A DNA stretch of 27,632 nt. Source: Accumulibacter sp031732795 (GTDB taxonomy: Bacteria; Pseudomonadota; Gammaproteobacteria; Burkholderiales; Rhodocyclaceae). A program made the position numbers and the translations under genes. The number at the start of each line of letters is the position of its first letter. Position 1 is the stretch's first letter. The notes beneath the pieces were generated by a model. It was not told where the DNA came from, did not search any database, and saw only the letters and a list, made by a program, of their open reading frames with translations. The stretch covers positions 1 to 27,632 of the forward strand of contig JAVMKC010000050.1 of NCBI GenBank assembly GCA_031732795.1, in the 5' to 3' direction. Below are positions 1-8,670 of this stretch, piece after piece.

Positions 1-303
1 CTACTTGGGAGAAAATTCTACTTTTAACTGCCGCTAATTTCCGGGGGGATTACCGGCGGGCAGCAGTATACAGGGACTTTGAATCAGCAGGATAGAAAAG
101 ATATCTATCGCTTTGGACGAAATTTTTGATTGTCGGCTGGCAGCAAGGGGAATGCTGCGCAGGCCGACAACACGGGATCTACGGACGAATCGTTTTTCCC
201 GGAGTGTTATTTTGACGTCAAGACATCTGCTATCGGAAAAATGGTCGGAACGCTGATCGACAGACATGATTCTCGGGCAAGTGCAATTATCGGCCGAATA
301 CGC
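1..303. other. Non-coding region downstream of the Aer-like gene
   Basis: No convincing gene is visible. The open frames here are short, lack ribosome binding sites and show no recognisable protein family. The stretch is visibly richer in A and T than the genes that follow. It holds one long inverted repeat, listed separately, and is the 3' flank of the minus-strand receptor gene. The left edge of the window cuts it, so it could include the edge of an unseen neighbour. Confidence 0.5.
130..170. repeat. Long imperfect hairpin downstream of the Aer-like gene
   Basis: Arms TTGTCGGC (130-137) and GCCGACAA (163-170) are perfectly complementary. Inner arms GCAGC (140-144) and GCTGC (154-158) continue the stem around a 9-base loop, with a small asymmetric internal bulge. 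No run of T follows on either strand, so it is not a textbook intrinsic terminator. It lies about 135 bp beyond the receptor stop codon and may act as a 3'-end stabilising or terminator-like structure. That role is inferred. Confidence 0.5.
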
Positions 304-1938
304 TCAGACACTATATTGCGCCACTGCCTTACGCATGCGACTAACCGTTGTATTTAGATTTTCTACCATTACATCAGTTTCTTTGACCACAGAAACATTT
401 TGTTCGGTCATCAGCGCCACGCGCTCGACATTCTGGGCCAAATCATCCATGGCCACCTGTTGTTCATTGGACGAATGGGTAATTTCACTCACCATTTTGA
501 CGGTAGTTTCCATTTGTTGGTTAATGCCGCGCAACGCCGTGCTGGCCTCCAGAACCAGACGGACACTTTCTTCGACTTCTTGGGCTCCATTGCGCATGCT
601 TTCGACCGCTTGACTGGTCTTTTGTTGGATGTTTCCGATCATGCCGGCAATTTCCTGTGTTGCTTTGCCAGTTCGTTCCGCCAGCTTTCGCACTTCGTCG
701 GCAACTACGGCGAAGCCACGCCCCGCCTCCCCGGCACGTGCCGCTTCAATGGCCGCGTTCAGCGCCAGCAAATTAGTCTGGTCGGCGACTTCTTTGATCA
801 CCGCGACGATGCGGCTGATTTCCTCCGATTGCTGACCCAGCGCCTCGACTTGCACCGCTGAGCCTTTGACAGTATCCGCTAAGGAGTGGATGGTCTTGCT
901 GGCACGCATGGACAATTCATCGCCCGCTCGCGCCACTTCCCCGGCTTGTTGGGCCACCTGTTCGGTACTCGTTGCGTGAGCGGCCACTTCACTGATCGAC
1001 GTGGTGACTTGTTTGACCGCGATGGCAGCGGCGGCAGTGGCTTCGCTTTGTACGAGGGCAGCACGGCTCACGTTCTGGACTCCTCGATGAACTTCGCTTT
1101 TTGCTTCATCGACATGCTTCGAGGAATCGGCCATACCTTGCAGAGTGGCACGGACTGACGACGTAAAACGATCGGTCAGTCGGGCGATACGGCCGACGAC
1201 GTCTTCGCGATCGACATCCAGACGCGATTTGAGATCACCGCTGGCAATCAATCTTTGCAAATGTTCGGCGGTGGCATCGAGGCCACGCAGGGTATTCGGC
1301 AAATACCACAACAAGAAAACCAGGGCATAGATGCCGGTCAGCGCATTGAATCCATTATGCAGATAATTCATCACCGTGCTGTCGGTGTTACTGGCCAAGG
1401 CAGTCCACAGCACGTTCAGCAGAGCAAGAATACCGATCAGGCCCATCTGTACTGGCAACGAATTGAGCCAATAAAGAATTCCAGGCAACACACGTATCGC
1501 TCGACCGTGCTTTATCCGTAAACGCTTGTCGCCTTGCCGGATTCGTTGATAGGCTTGTTCGGCGGCACTGATTTCCTCACGCGTCGGGCGCACACGGACC
1601 GATTGATAGCCGACGATTTGACCTTTCTCTCTGACCGGGGCCACGTTAGCAATGACCCAATAGTAACCGCCATCCTTGCGTCGATTCTTGACCAATCCAC
1701 GCCAAGGCATACCGGCTTTGAGGTCGGCCCAAAGATCTTCAAAGGCCTCTGACGGCATGTCGGGATGGCGGACGATATTGTGTGGCTGCCCGATCATTTC
1801 TTCGCGTGTGAAACCGCTTATTTCGGCAAACACTTGATTTGCTTCCTCAATAATTCCACGCAAATCGGTTCGCGAGTAGATGAACTCACCCTCGGGAATG
1901 ATCGTTTCATTTCGAGTCACCGGTTGATTGTTACGCAT
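304..1938 (-). CDS. aer: Aer-type PAS domain methyl-accepting chemotaxis receptor
   Basis: Predicted energy/oxygen-taxis receptor of 544 residues that would signal to CheA/CheW from the inner membrane. The PAS domain (about 8-120) carries the Aer signature around VRHPDMP (56-62). Residues N34, R57, H58, D60 and W94 fall at positions I recall as important for FAD binding in E. coli Aer. Two hydrophobic segments (about 163-183 and 198-215) form a membrane hairpin without a large periplasmic domain, as in Aer. A HAMP-like stretch and the conserved MCP hairpin tip (about 382-412, with NLLALNAAIEAARAGE) follow. The C-terminus lacks an NWETF-type methylase tether. The start was chosen at the ATG at 1938, which gives the usual Aer N-terminus and has a purine-rich AGAGAAGAG upstream. 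A longer frame to 2025 adds 29 unconserved residues. It stands alone, with no che genes beside it. The family assignment is firm; the symbol rests on domain order. Confidence 0.9.
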   Translation of the reverse strand: MRNNQPVTRNETIIPEGEFIYSRTDLRGIIEEANQVFAEISGFTREEMIGQPHNIVRHPDMPSEAFEDLWADLKAGMPWRGLVKNRRKDGGYYWVIANVAPVREKGQIVGYQSVRVRPTREEISAAEQAYQRIRQGDKRLRIKHGRAIRVLPGILYWLNSLPVQMGLIGILALLNVLWTALASNTDSTVMNYLHNGFNALTGIYALVFLLWYLPNTLRGLDATAEHLQRLIASGDLKSRLDVDREDVVGRIARLTDRFTSSVRATLQGMADSSKHVDEAKSEVHRGVQNVSRAALVQSEATAAAAIAVKQVTTSISEVAAHATSTEQVAQQAGEVARAGDELSMRASKTIHSLADTVKGSAVQVEALGQQSEEISRIVAVIKEVADQTNLLALNAAIEAARAGEAGRGFAVVADEVRKLAERTGKATQEIAGMIGNIQQKTSQAVESMRNGAQEVEESVRLVLEASTALRGINQQMETTVKMVSEITHSSNEQQVAMDDLAQNVERVALMTEQNVSVVKETDVMVENLNTTVSRMRKAVAQYSV

Positions 1939-1968
1939 CGTCTCTTCTCTCAAAAATTCATCTATATC

Positions 1969-1997
1969 AAAATACTCCTTAAATGAGGATACTTCAA
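1969..1997 (-). promoter_or_regulatory. Possible sigma-70 promoter of the Aer-like gene
   Basis: On the minus strand TTGAAG (1997-1992) is separated by exactly 17 bases from TATTTT (1974-1969), about 30 bp before the chosen start. The surrounding DNA is unusually AT-rich for this window. I saw no flagellar sigma-28 consensus here. This rests on pattern recognition only. Confidence 0.35.
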
Positions 1998-2025
1998 CAA
2001 AGTCACCATTCTTGTTGGAGCACAC

Positions 2026-2311
2026 TGCACACGATACGATTCGGTATGGATTGACGATATTGCTGACGATGCCAACGATTCCGTTGCGATATATCGAGAA
2101 AAGATTCGTGGTAACTTATTGAGCGAGCATCCGGCAAGCCAGGAGCCATGCGCAAGACGTGTCAGACGCACACCGTTCATCGCCGTTTGTAAGCAAATCG
2201 GGCAGGAATTGGCGCAGACAGCCCGGAAAAATTTGTCGACCTTCAGATTTTTCGGCTAAGCGGGTCTGATCTCACGAACCGTCACATTTCTCGAACAGGC
2301 ACCGGATCGTT
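2026..2311. other. Intergenic region between the Aer-like gene and the sensor kinase
   Basis: No gene is supported here. It is the upstream region of the receptor gene and the 3' flank of the CHASE2 kinase operon, both on the minus strand. It contains a possible terminator stem at 2223-2256. Short frames in it show no family features. Confidence 0.5.
2223..2256 (-). terminator. Possible terminator of the CHASE2 kinase operon
   Basis: Plus-strand CCGGAAAAAT (2223-2232) and ATTTTTCGG (2247-2255) are nearly complementary around a 14-base loop. Read on the minus strand, this gives a stem whose descending arm contains five U residues followed by GG. It lies roughly 55 bp beyond the kinase stop. 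The U-run is inside the stem, so efficiency is uncertain. Confidence 0.35.
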
Positions 2312-4363
2312 TTATTTTTTCTCCGGGTTGACCGTGCCCGAAAGACGACGGACTTCGGCGATCGACAGCGCTTTTATTCGACGCGACAAGCGACTCAACG
2401 AACCGTCCTTGGTCACCGGCGGTTCGCCGCTGGGCAAGCGAACCCAAAAGCGGATTTTGCCGCCTGCGCTAGTGACCCCCGCCGTTCCGCCATGTCGAAC
2501 GGCCACTTTGCGCACGAAATAGAGCCCCAAACCGGTGCCCGAGGAATTGCTCTCGGCGCGGTCACCGCGACTGAAACGTTGAAACAATTTCTCGATCTGC
2601 TCGGCAACCAGCCGAGGCCCATCGTTTTCGACCCAAAAGCGGATTTCACCGGCACGCGGCGGATCAAGCCCGAGAACCACCGTAGTCTCTTCCGGGGCAT
2701 AGCTCAGCGCATTGTGCAGCAGGTTGAAGGCGCTGCGCTCGAGCGATTCGAAATCCCCTTTGATCCATACGGTTTCATCGGGAAGATGCCTGAGCAATTT
2801 CAATCGTCGCTGACCCACGAGAGAGTACAGATCGTCGGCCGCCTGATGGAGAATCGATACCAATTCAAGCTCTTTCATTTGTCGACGATCGAGCGCTTCG
2901 GCACGAGCCAACCACAAAAAGGCCTGGGCCATCGCTAAAGCACGACGTAATGAAGGGAGCAGGCGTTCCGGCTGGCAGTCGGGTTCGCTTTCGAGTTGCC
3001 GCACGGCGCCCGCCAGCGGCGCGCGCAAATCGTGCGAAATAAAGGCCAAGGCTTCGTTACGCTGTGTTTCCAGATTCTGCATCATCCGTTGCGCTTCTTG
3101 CACCCAAACGATCCGTTCTTCGAAACCAAGCGCCTGAATTTCGATGATGCCTTCATCGTCCACCTCACTTTCCGGCAGGATCGAACGCAGTTGGCGCAGC
3201 TCCTGGTCCAGGTGACGACGGGCCAACTCCAGGCGACGCCAGCTCCACAATGGAAATGCCAGCCCTCCGGCCACCAAGGCGCCGCTCGGCGGGAACCAGT
3301 ATTGCGCCACGATCGGCAAAATGGCGCAAAAGATGCCGACCACGACCAGCCATGTCAGGCTGATCAGCAAACCAGGCAAGGCCATCATTCGCGGCAACCA
3401 CAACATTGGCACGCAGGCCAGCAGCGCAGCGACCAGCAGGCTGGCCAGCAGTGGCAAAGGGGTGATCAAACGTTGTTCGAGCATCGACAACAGGACGTTG
3501 GCCTGCAACTCGACGCCAGGCATCGGGTCGGCAAGCGCTGAAACCGGCGTGGGCAACGCGTCGCCCATACCGACAGCGGTTACGCCGACGAGAACGATTT
3601 TTCCGGCCAAAACGAGTGGGGAGATCTTGCCGTCGAGAACCTCCGAATACGACAGCCGAGGGAACGAGCCTGGCGCACCAACGAATTCGAAACGGCGCCG
3701 TGTTTCGCGCACCAGTCGATGACCAAGATCCGTTGTGTCGCTTGCGGCAGGCGCGTGATCATATTTTTTGGGCAGCCGTCGCGCAACACGCAACATATCC
3801 TCGGCCAGCAAGGGCCAAGCCGCAATACCGATGCCTTCACGCAGATCGACCGAACGGGCGATTCCGTCTTCGTCGAGGTGAACACCGATCCGGCCGAGAC
3901 CAGCCGCGGCGAAAGCCAGCGGAGCTATCGGCGGCGTTTCCAACAATTGCCCCCCGGACTGAGTCTGCTCGATGACCAGCGGTAGCACCACGTTGCCACA
4001 TTCGGCAATCGCCTCGGCCAACAGATCATCCGCCGACGCGTCATCGCCGGGTTCGCTGAAGGCGATGTTGATACCGACGACTGCGGGCTTGCTGGCGCAA
4101 ATATTGCGCAACAGCCGTGCATGTCGATAACGTGGCCAGGGCCAGCGTCCGAGGCGCTCAAGATTGCTTTGGTCGATTGCCACGATCAACACATCAGTCG
4201 GCGCTGGCCGCCAATTCAAACGCTGACCAAGGTCATACACCAGGTTATCGACCCGATACAGCAACCCACTGGCGGTCAGGAGGATAGCGATCGTCACCAA
4301 CAAGAGCAGTACGCGCATCGACTCGGTGCGCATACGACGTATGAGGCGAGTTCTGCGAGTCAT
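2312..4363 (-). CDS. CHASE2-domain sensor histidine kinase
   Basis: Inner-membrane sensor kinase, 683 residues. A first membrane segment (about 17-35) precedes a large extracytoplasmic CHASE2 domain (about 40-290). Three closely spaced membrane segments (about 302-322, 329-350 and 357-373) follow, the usual CHASE2 topology. A linker leads to a HisKA box with FISHDLRAPL, putting the phosphoacceptor at H444. The ATPase domain has an N box around N551, a G1-type NDGP (580-583) and a G2 loop SSGTGLGL (607-614), so the kinase looks catalytically intact. It is the last gene of the regulator-LysM/FecR-kinase operon, 36 bp after the FecR gene, and its natural partner is the regulator at 6046-6738. 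The start at 4363 has an AGGA very close to the ATG. Internal ATGs at 4333 and 4318 are possible. The ligand is unknown. Confidence 0.88.
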   Translation of the reverse strand: MTRRTRLIRRMRTESMRVLLLLVTIAILLTASGLLYRVDNLVYDLGQRLNWRPAPTDVLIVAIDQSNLERLGRWPWPRYRHARLLRNICASKPAVVGINIAFSEPGDDASADDLLAEAIAECGNVVLPLVIEQTQSGGQLLETPPIAPLAFAAAGLGRIGVHLDEDGIARSVDLREGIGIAAWPLLAEDMLRVARRLPKKYDHAPAASDTTDLGHRLVRETRRRFEFVGAPGSFPRLSYSEVLDGKISPLVLAGKIVLVGVTAVGMGDALPTPVSALADPMPGVELQANVLLSMLEQRLITPLPLLASLLVAALLACVPMLWLPRMMALPGLLISLTWLVVVGIFCAILPIVAQYWFPPSGALVAGGLAFPLWSWRRLELARRHLDQELRQLRSILPESEVDDEGIIEIQALGFEERIVWVQEAQRMMQNLETQRNEALAFISHDLRAPLAGAVRQLESEPDCQPERLLPSLRRALAMAQAFLWLARAEALDRRQMKELELVSILHQAADDLYSLVGQRRLKLLRHLPDETVWIKGDFESLERSAFNLLHNALSYAPEETTVVLGLDPPRAGEIRFWVENDGPRLVAEQIEKLFQRFSRGDRAESNSSGTGLGLYFVRKVAVRHGGTAGVTSAGGKIRFWVRLPSGEPPVTKDGSLSRLSRRIKALSIAEVRRLSGTVNPEKK

Positions 4364-4399
4364 TCCTGAAGCCGCCGTCGCCAGCCAAGGCCAGTAAAT

Positions 4400-6049
4400 T
4401 CAGATGGCCATCGGCAGCAGCAGCAGGAGCAGCCACCAACGGCTAAGGGGAACATCAATCTTGTGGACGATCAGCGGACCACGCGTGTCGTCGCCAGCGT
4501 CGACCAGACGCAGTCCCAGATACATCGTACCGGCGTTCGGCCGAGGCAAGAACAGTTCGCCGGTAGAAGATTGTCTTCGAGCGATGACCGGGTCGATGAT
4601 TCTCGCAGGTGACAATAGCACCTCATAAAACAAGCCATCCGGGGGAAGCGGGAGATTAAGGCTGATTTCGGTAGTTCCGATGTCGATGGCCACCTGCCCA
4701 GGATCGATGGCACCTGGGCCGGGTTTGTAAGTCATCCCCCGGGCGATGCTCCAGGGTCCGTGCTCTCCCTGCGCGTCGATGCTTTTCACCCGCCAAAATT
4801 GTCTGCCTGCAGGCAAATCGTCTGGAACCTGCCACTGGGTTGATTCGGTGACGATATCGTACAAGGGCTCGGCGAAATCTTCTTTCGTCGCCACTTGCAG
4901 TCGATAATGTGACGATCCGTCGACACTGCTCCAGGCGAAAACCGGACGAGCATCACGAATCGTTGCCGCTTTGCCGGGCGCATTCAGTTCCGGAGGAAAA
5001 GGCCGGGCAAAGACAGTAAATGGGTGCACAGCATCCATGCCTTGCAACCCGTTGGCATCGATGCCCCGCAAACGGAGAACATAGTCGCCATTGGGCAGAT
5101 CAGCCACACTGAATGCCGGCCCGTCGACGTTTTTGTTGACCATGATCCGACCACGAGCAGGACCAGCCACGACCTCAGCGTGCCAGGATCGGACTCCGCT
5201 CAGTACGGGAAAGGTGAAACGCAACGGCAAGGTTTCGAAACGATGCGGCAAAGCGGATACGTCGGGCTTTGCCAGCAAGGCGACTGGATCAATCGGTGGC
5301 TCGCCGGAAACGGTAACGGTGCCGCGACCGACGGGCACCAGCACCTGCTTCCCCTCCGCCTTGATCAACACCTGACCAGATAAGGTCTCCTGGCGTGTCC
5401 GGCCGTTCTCGACACCCAGACGAAATTGCGTACCGCGAACCACGGCCTGCGCCGAGGGCGTAAAAATCTCCAATCGGCGATTACTCCGGCGGGCAGGATT
5501 GGCATGCACATCGGCCTGTCCATTCTGCATGCGCAGACGGGTATCGACCATCAAACCGCCGGCATAGCTGCCCAAGACATCGAAAATGACCTGTGAGTGT
5601 TCCGACAAAGTCAGCGTACTGCCATCTGCCAAGCGAAACAACACCCGGCCATCTTCCAAAGTTTCGACGATGCTTCCCGCGTGCAAACACATGCCGCGGC
5701 TGACCAATTGCCAGTCCTGGTCTGCCGCACGCCAACGAACTTGACCGCTGCTGGCCTCGACGGTCACCTCGGCGGGCTGCCGGCGGAGCATGGCCGCAGG
5801 AATACGCAGGATGGTGCCCGGGATCAAACGCGTCGGATCCGTAATCTGGTTGGTTCTTTGCACCTCTGGCCAGCGTTCGACCTGTGCCAGATAGCGCGCG
5901 GCCACCGTGATCAGCGTATCCCCGCGGCGAACGGTGTAAAGCCACACCGCCCCCTGGTCACCGGCGGCTGCCGACACCGAAGCGCTGCTGAGAGGCAAGA
6001 AGAGGATGGTTGCACACGCAAACAACCCTTTGATAGCCGAAGGATTCAC
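4400..6049 (-). CDS. Secreted LysM/FecR-domain protein with C-terminal hydrophobic segment
   Basis: Envelope protein, 549 residues from the chosen start. A signal peptide (about 1-29: hydrophobic run after a lysine, ending near SAAAG) leads to a LysM domain with YTVRRGDT, expected to bind peptidoglycan. A FecR-type beta-rich domain follows (about 100-230; features VRGTQF and LADGSTL). Then come fibronectin-like segments with YRLQVATK and FWRVKSID, and a short C-terminal hydrophobic stretch rich in leucine. The longest frame begins at 6103 inside the regulator gene and has no signal peptide at its start. The GTG at 6049 gives a clean signal peptide and overlaps the regulator's stop as GTGA, which argues for translational coupling. 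Unlike classical FecR there is no sigma factor or TonB receptor beside it. The role is inferred as a periplasmic, cell-wall-linked accessory to the CHASE2 kinase. Confidence 0.82.
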   Translation of the reverse strand: MNPSAIKGLFACATILFLPLSSASVSAAAGDQGAVWLYTVRRGDTLITVAARYLAQVERWPEVQRTNQITDPTRLIPGTILRIPAAMLRRQPAEVTVEASSGQVRWRAADQDWQLVSRGMCLHAGSIVETLEDGRVLFRLADGSTLTLSEHSQVIFDVLGSYAGGLMVDTRLRMQNGQADVHANPARRSNRRLEIFTPSAQAVVRGTQFRLGVENGRTRQETLSGQVLIKAEGKQVLVPVGRGTVTVSGEPPIDPVALLAKPDVSALPHRFETLPLRFTFPVLSGVRSWHAEVVAGPARGRIMVNKNVDGPAFSVADLPNGDYVLRLRGIDANGLQGMDAVHPFTVFARPFPPELNAPGKAATIRDARPVFAWSSVDGSSHYRLQVATKEDFAEPLYDIVTESTQWQVPDDLPAGRQFWRVKSIDAQGEHGPWSIARGMTYKPGPGAIDPGQVAIDIGTTEISLNLPLPPDGLFYEVLLSPARIIDPVIARRQSSTGELFLPRPNAGTMYLGLRLVDAGDDTRGPLIVHKIDVPLSRWWLLLLLLPMAI

Positions 6050-6738
6050 GCGGGATCCCGTTCCAACCGGTAACCATGCCGATAGATCGACACCAACCGC
6101 CAACCGAACTCAGGACTCAGCGCCAATTTTCGACGTAAGGCACTGATATGAACATCAACCGTTCGGGTATCGATGTCGGGCGTCAACGACCAGACCACTT
6201 GAATCAGCAGTTCCCGACTCAAGGCGCGACCGACATTTTGAAACAGATAGAGTGCCAGATCGGTTTCGCGATCGGTCAACACCACCAATTGTCCGTCGAG
6301 AGAGATCTGACGACGCGAATAATCGACCATCAAACGTCCGAAATGCTGAGTCGATGAAGCACTGGCACCACCCTGCCACCGCCGAGTGACCGCTTGCAGG
6401 CGAGCCAGCAATAGGGGGCGCGACAAGGGCTTGATCAAATAATCATCCGCACCCGCCGTCAAAATGCCGACCACGTCCTCCTCGCTGTCCCGACCGGTAG
6501 CGAATACCACTGGTAGCATGGCTTGCTTTAATTTGATTTTCAGCCGAGCCATCACTTCTTCGCCGGAAAGATCCGGCACCATCCAGTCGAGCAAGCACAC
6601 GTCGAAGCGTTGGTTTTCGACGGCACGTGCGCAATCGGCACCACTTTTGAACGACTCGACCTGATAGCCGGCTTCGCGCAACCACCGGCCTACGGTCTCG
6701 GCCAGCTCCGTTTCGTCTTCCAGATATGCAATTCTCAT
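6046..6738 (-). CDS. OmpR/PhoB-family response regulator
   Basis: Cytoplasmic two-component response regulator, 230 residues. The receiver domain (1-120) has the acidic pair E7/D8, phosphoacceptor D51 in LLDWMVPDL, and the conserved lysine in LIKPLSRP. A winged-helix DNA-binding domain (about 133-228) has the RTVDVHISALRRKL signature of the OmpR family. The start at 6738 begins directly at the receiver strand MRIAYLEDE. A longer frame to 6816 adds 26 residues that do not look like a receiver. It is first in a three-gene operon with the LysM/FecR protein (GTGA overlap) and the CHASE2 kinase, so it is probably phosphorylated by that kinase. Its target genes cannot be read from the window. The family call is secure. 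Confidence 0.93.
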   Translation of the reverse strand: MRIAYLEDETELAETVGRWLREAGYQVESFKSGADCARAVENQRFDVCLLDWMVPDLSGEEVMARLKIKLKQAMLPVVFATGRDSEEDVVGILTAGADDYLIKPLSRPLLLARLQAVTRRWQGGASASSTQHFGRLMVDYSRRQISLDGQLVVLTDRETDLALYLFQNVGRALSRELLIQVVWSLTPDIDTRTVDVHISALRRKLALSPEFGWRLVSIYRHGYRLERDPA

Positions 6739-7223
6739 GATAGCGACTGATCGACCGCGCCAATCGGACGGCCAACGATAAGTAATTGAAAAATTGACGA
6801 ACCCATGGTGTGCCAAACGGACGTGAACGGAGGATCTTAGCGCAGCGGCTGTACGACAGCCAAACGTATTTCCCGCATCATGCTCACCCCTTACTCATTC
6901 CGGAATCAAGCCGCCGGTTTATTGTTCTTTTCTTTTGCCGAACCACGAAACCCCGGGCGGCATGCGCAAACGTGTTCACCGCTCATCGACAAAAAGGATT
7001 GGCCCATTGCAACCGCTCATCCGCGAAACGCGGCATCAACCTTTTGATGGGTTCGTATCGCACCGCCATCACCATCGTTCAACCGCCGCCCGCTGGGACA
7101 GAGCACTTCGCGTGTCCACTCGCAGGCATCCACCCACCCCCCTTATCCGTCGTGACACCACCGATGAATCCACGTCGTCGGACAGCGCATTCTCTGCGAC
7201 ATGCGCCTGTCTGATCATTGACT
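6739..7223. other. 485-bp region with no convincing gene
   Basis: This holds the upstream region of the response regulator and the 3' flank of the PilZ gene, both on the minus strand. Plus-strand frames exist (for example 6810-7214) but are arginine/histidine/proline-rich, start without a ribosome binding site and match no family I recognise. I see no clear terminator, riboswitch or tRNA. A candidate TTGGCA hexamer reading toward the regulator lacks a good -10 partner. Confidence 0.5.
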
Positions 7224-7673
7224 TCAGTTAAGGTCGCCGACACCGCCCGGAAAACCGGCGGCAAAATGATCGATCCATTCGCGCGCTGCCGCCTCACCGT
7301 CGAGCACACGGCCCTCTGTGCGCAAGACTTCCTGACGGTAATGTTCGATATGACACACCTGTTCGACCATCCGGGCGGCAAATTCGACGTCGGATTCAGT
7401 AAAACGAATCCCCACCTCGCAATGGGTGTCCTGGGTACGGCACCAGACCACCGCTCCCGGTGCGCTGAATGGAGGTTGAACCAGGGGGATCGTCACCTGA
7501 ACCCGCGCACCAATCGGCAAAGGCTGGTCGCATCGGCAAGCCAGTCCGCCGTGACTGACGTTCTTCAATCGCCGTGGCGACACTGGCGGCGAGTCGGCCG
7601 GATCAATTTCGATCGGAATATCCGCCGGATGGCGAATGAACCCCCGTTCCAACAGCCGTGTCGCGCCCATCAT
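7224..7673 (-). CDS. PilZ-domain protein
   Basis: Small cytoplasmic protein, 149 residues, predicted to bind cyclic di-GMP through a PilZ domain. The two ligand motifs are present: RxxxR as RGFIR near the N-terminus and NxSxxG as NVSHGG about 35 residues later. A beta-barrel-like stretch and an alpha-helical C-terminal tail follow. The open frame runs up to a TTG at 7697, but GGGAGG lies just before tandem ATG codons at 7673 and 7670, which decides the start. The second ATG has the better spacing and costs only one residue. It is flanked by intergenic gaps on both sides and is probably monocistronic. The output, motility or exopolysaccharide for example, cannot be told from context. Confidence 0.85.
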   Translation of the reverse strand: MMGATRLLERGFIRHPADIPIEIDPADSPPVSPRRLKNVSHGGLACRCDQPLPIGARVQVTIPLVQPPFSAPGAVVWCRTQDTHCEVGIRFTESDVEFAARMVEQVCHIEHYRQEVLRTEGRVLDGEAAAREWIDHFAAGFPGGVGDLN

Positions 7674-7851
7674 CACGCCTCCCTGTTCTCGACACAATCA
7701 ACGGACCATCGTCGAATCAGTGGACATGCGGTTCATGTTTCGCCCACGACACAAAAATTCGCTGCTTTATCAACCGAAAACGCAACGCAGATCCAGATCC
7801 GCTACTAAACGCTGCCTCATCCAAGCATCCACTCCGCCAGCCTTGCGCGGC

Positions 7852-8430
7852 TCAGTCCTTGGGCAAGCGTCCTAACAGGAAAAATTCGTCATTCGGCCGC
7901 ATCGACGTCATGTTTGCCAAACGGTTGGACATCGCAAAAAAAGCCGCAACGGCTCCGATATCCCAGATGTCGTCATCCGTGAAACCCTGTTCACGCAAGG
8001 TCGCAAAATCCGATTCACCGACTTCGGCCGAGCGCAGCGACACCTTCAACGCAAAGTCGAGCATCGCTTTCTGTCGATCGCTCAAGTCGGCCTTGCGGTA
8101 ATTGACCGCCACCTGGTCGGCAAGCAGTGGATGACGCGCACGGATACGCAGAATCGCGCCGTGTGCGACCACGCAGTATTGGCATTGATTGGCCCCACTG
8201 GTGGCGACGACGATCATTTCCCGCTCGGCTTTGCTCAGGCCGCTCGGTTTTTCCATCAACGCGTCGTGGTAGTCGAAAAAGGCCCGGAATTCGGCCGGTC
8301 GATGCGCCAGGGTGAGAAAGACGTTGGGAACGAATCCCGATTTTTCCTGGACGGCGAGAATCCGTTCGCGTACGTCCGGCGGCAATTCCTGCAAATCGGG
8401 AACGGGAAAGCGACTGATCGATGGTTTCAT
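7852..8430 (-). CDS. Peroxidase-related enzyme, AhpD/carboxymuconolactone decarboxylase-like
   Basis: Cytoplasmic protein of 192 residues in the AhpD-like superfamily. The redox core EREMIVVATSGANQCQYC, followed by VVAHG, has the CxxC pair and downstream histidine that in AhpD relays electrons for peroxide reduction. The sequence resembles the group usually annotated 'uncharacterised peroxidase-related enzyme', so the physiological substrate is not established. The open frame extends to 9312, but the extra upstream part lies antisense to the dienelactone hydrolase gene and is not conserved-looking. The ATG at 8430 gives the normal family N-terminus (MKPSISRFPVP), with a weak CAGG upstream. 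It is divergent from the hydrolase at 8671, leaving a 240-bp shared upstream region. Confidence 0.85.
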   Translation of the reverse strand: MKPSISRFPVPDLQELPPDVRERILAVQEKSGFVPNVFLTLAHRPAEFRAFFDYHDALMEKPSGLSKAEREMIVVATSGANQCQYCVVAHGAILRIRARHPLLADQVAVNYRKADLSDRQKAMLDFALKVSLRSAEVGESDFATLREQGFTDDDIWDIGAVAAFFAMSNRLANMTSMRPNDEFFLLGRLPKD

Positions 8431-8670
8431 GTCAAACCTGACTCGCATGGCAAAGAGTTGATAATGGGTCTTCCCGCGGTTGGGCAGACAAAAGTAGACA
8501 ACAAAATTACGTCCGACAGGCGCCTCGGCTCGACCGGCTGATGGTCGACTTTGCCACAACCGCGCGGTCAGCGACACAAGAAACGATCGACCAGCCACTT
8601 CGTCGATGCTCAATTGAGCGACGGGTCGTGGCATCATACACAAACCCGACAGAACCTTGAGGAATGAACC

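Noticed and set aside
6810..7214. 134-codon plus-strand frame in the long intergenic region
   Set aside because: It has no ribosome binding site, a biased H/R/P composition and no recognisable domain. I treat the region as non-coding.
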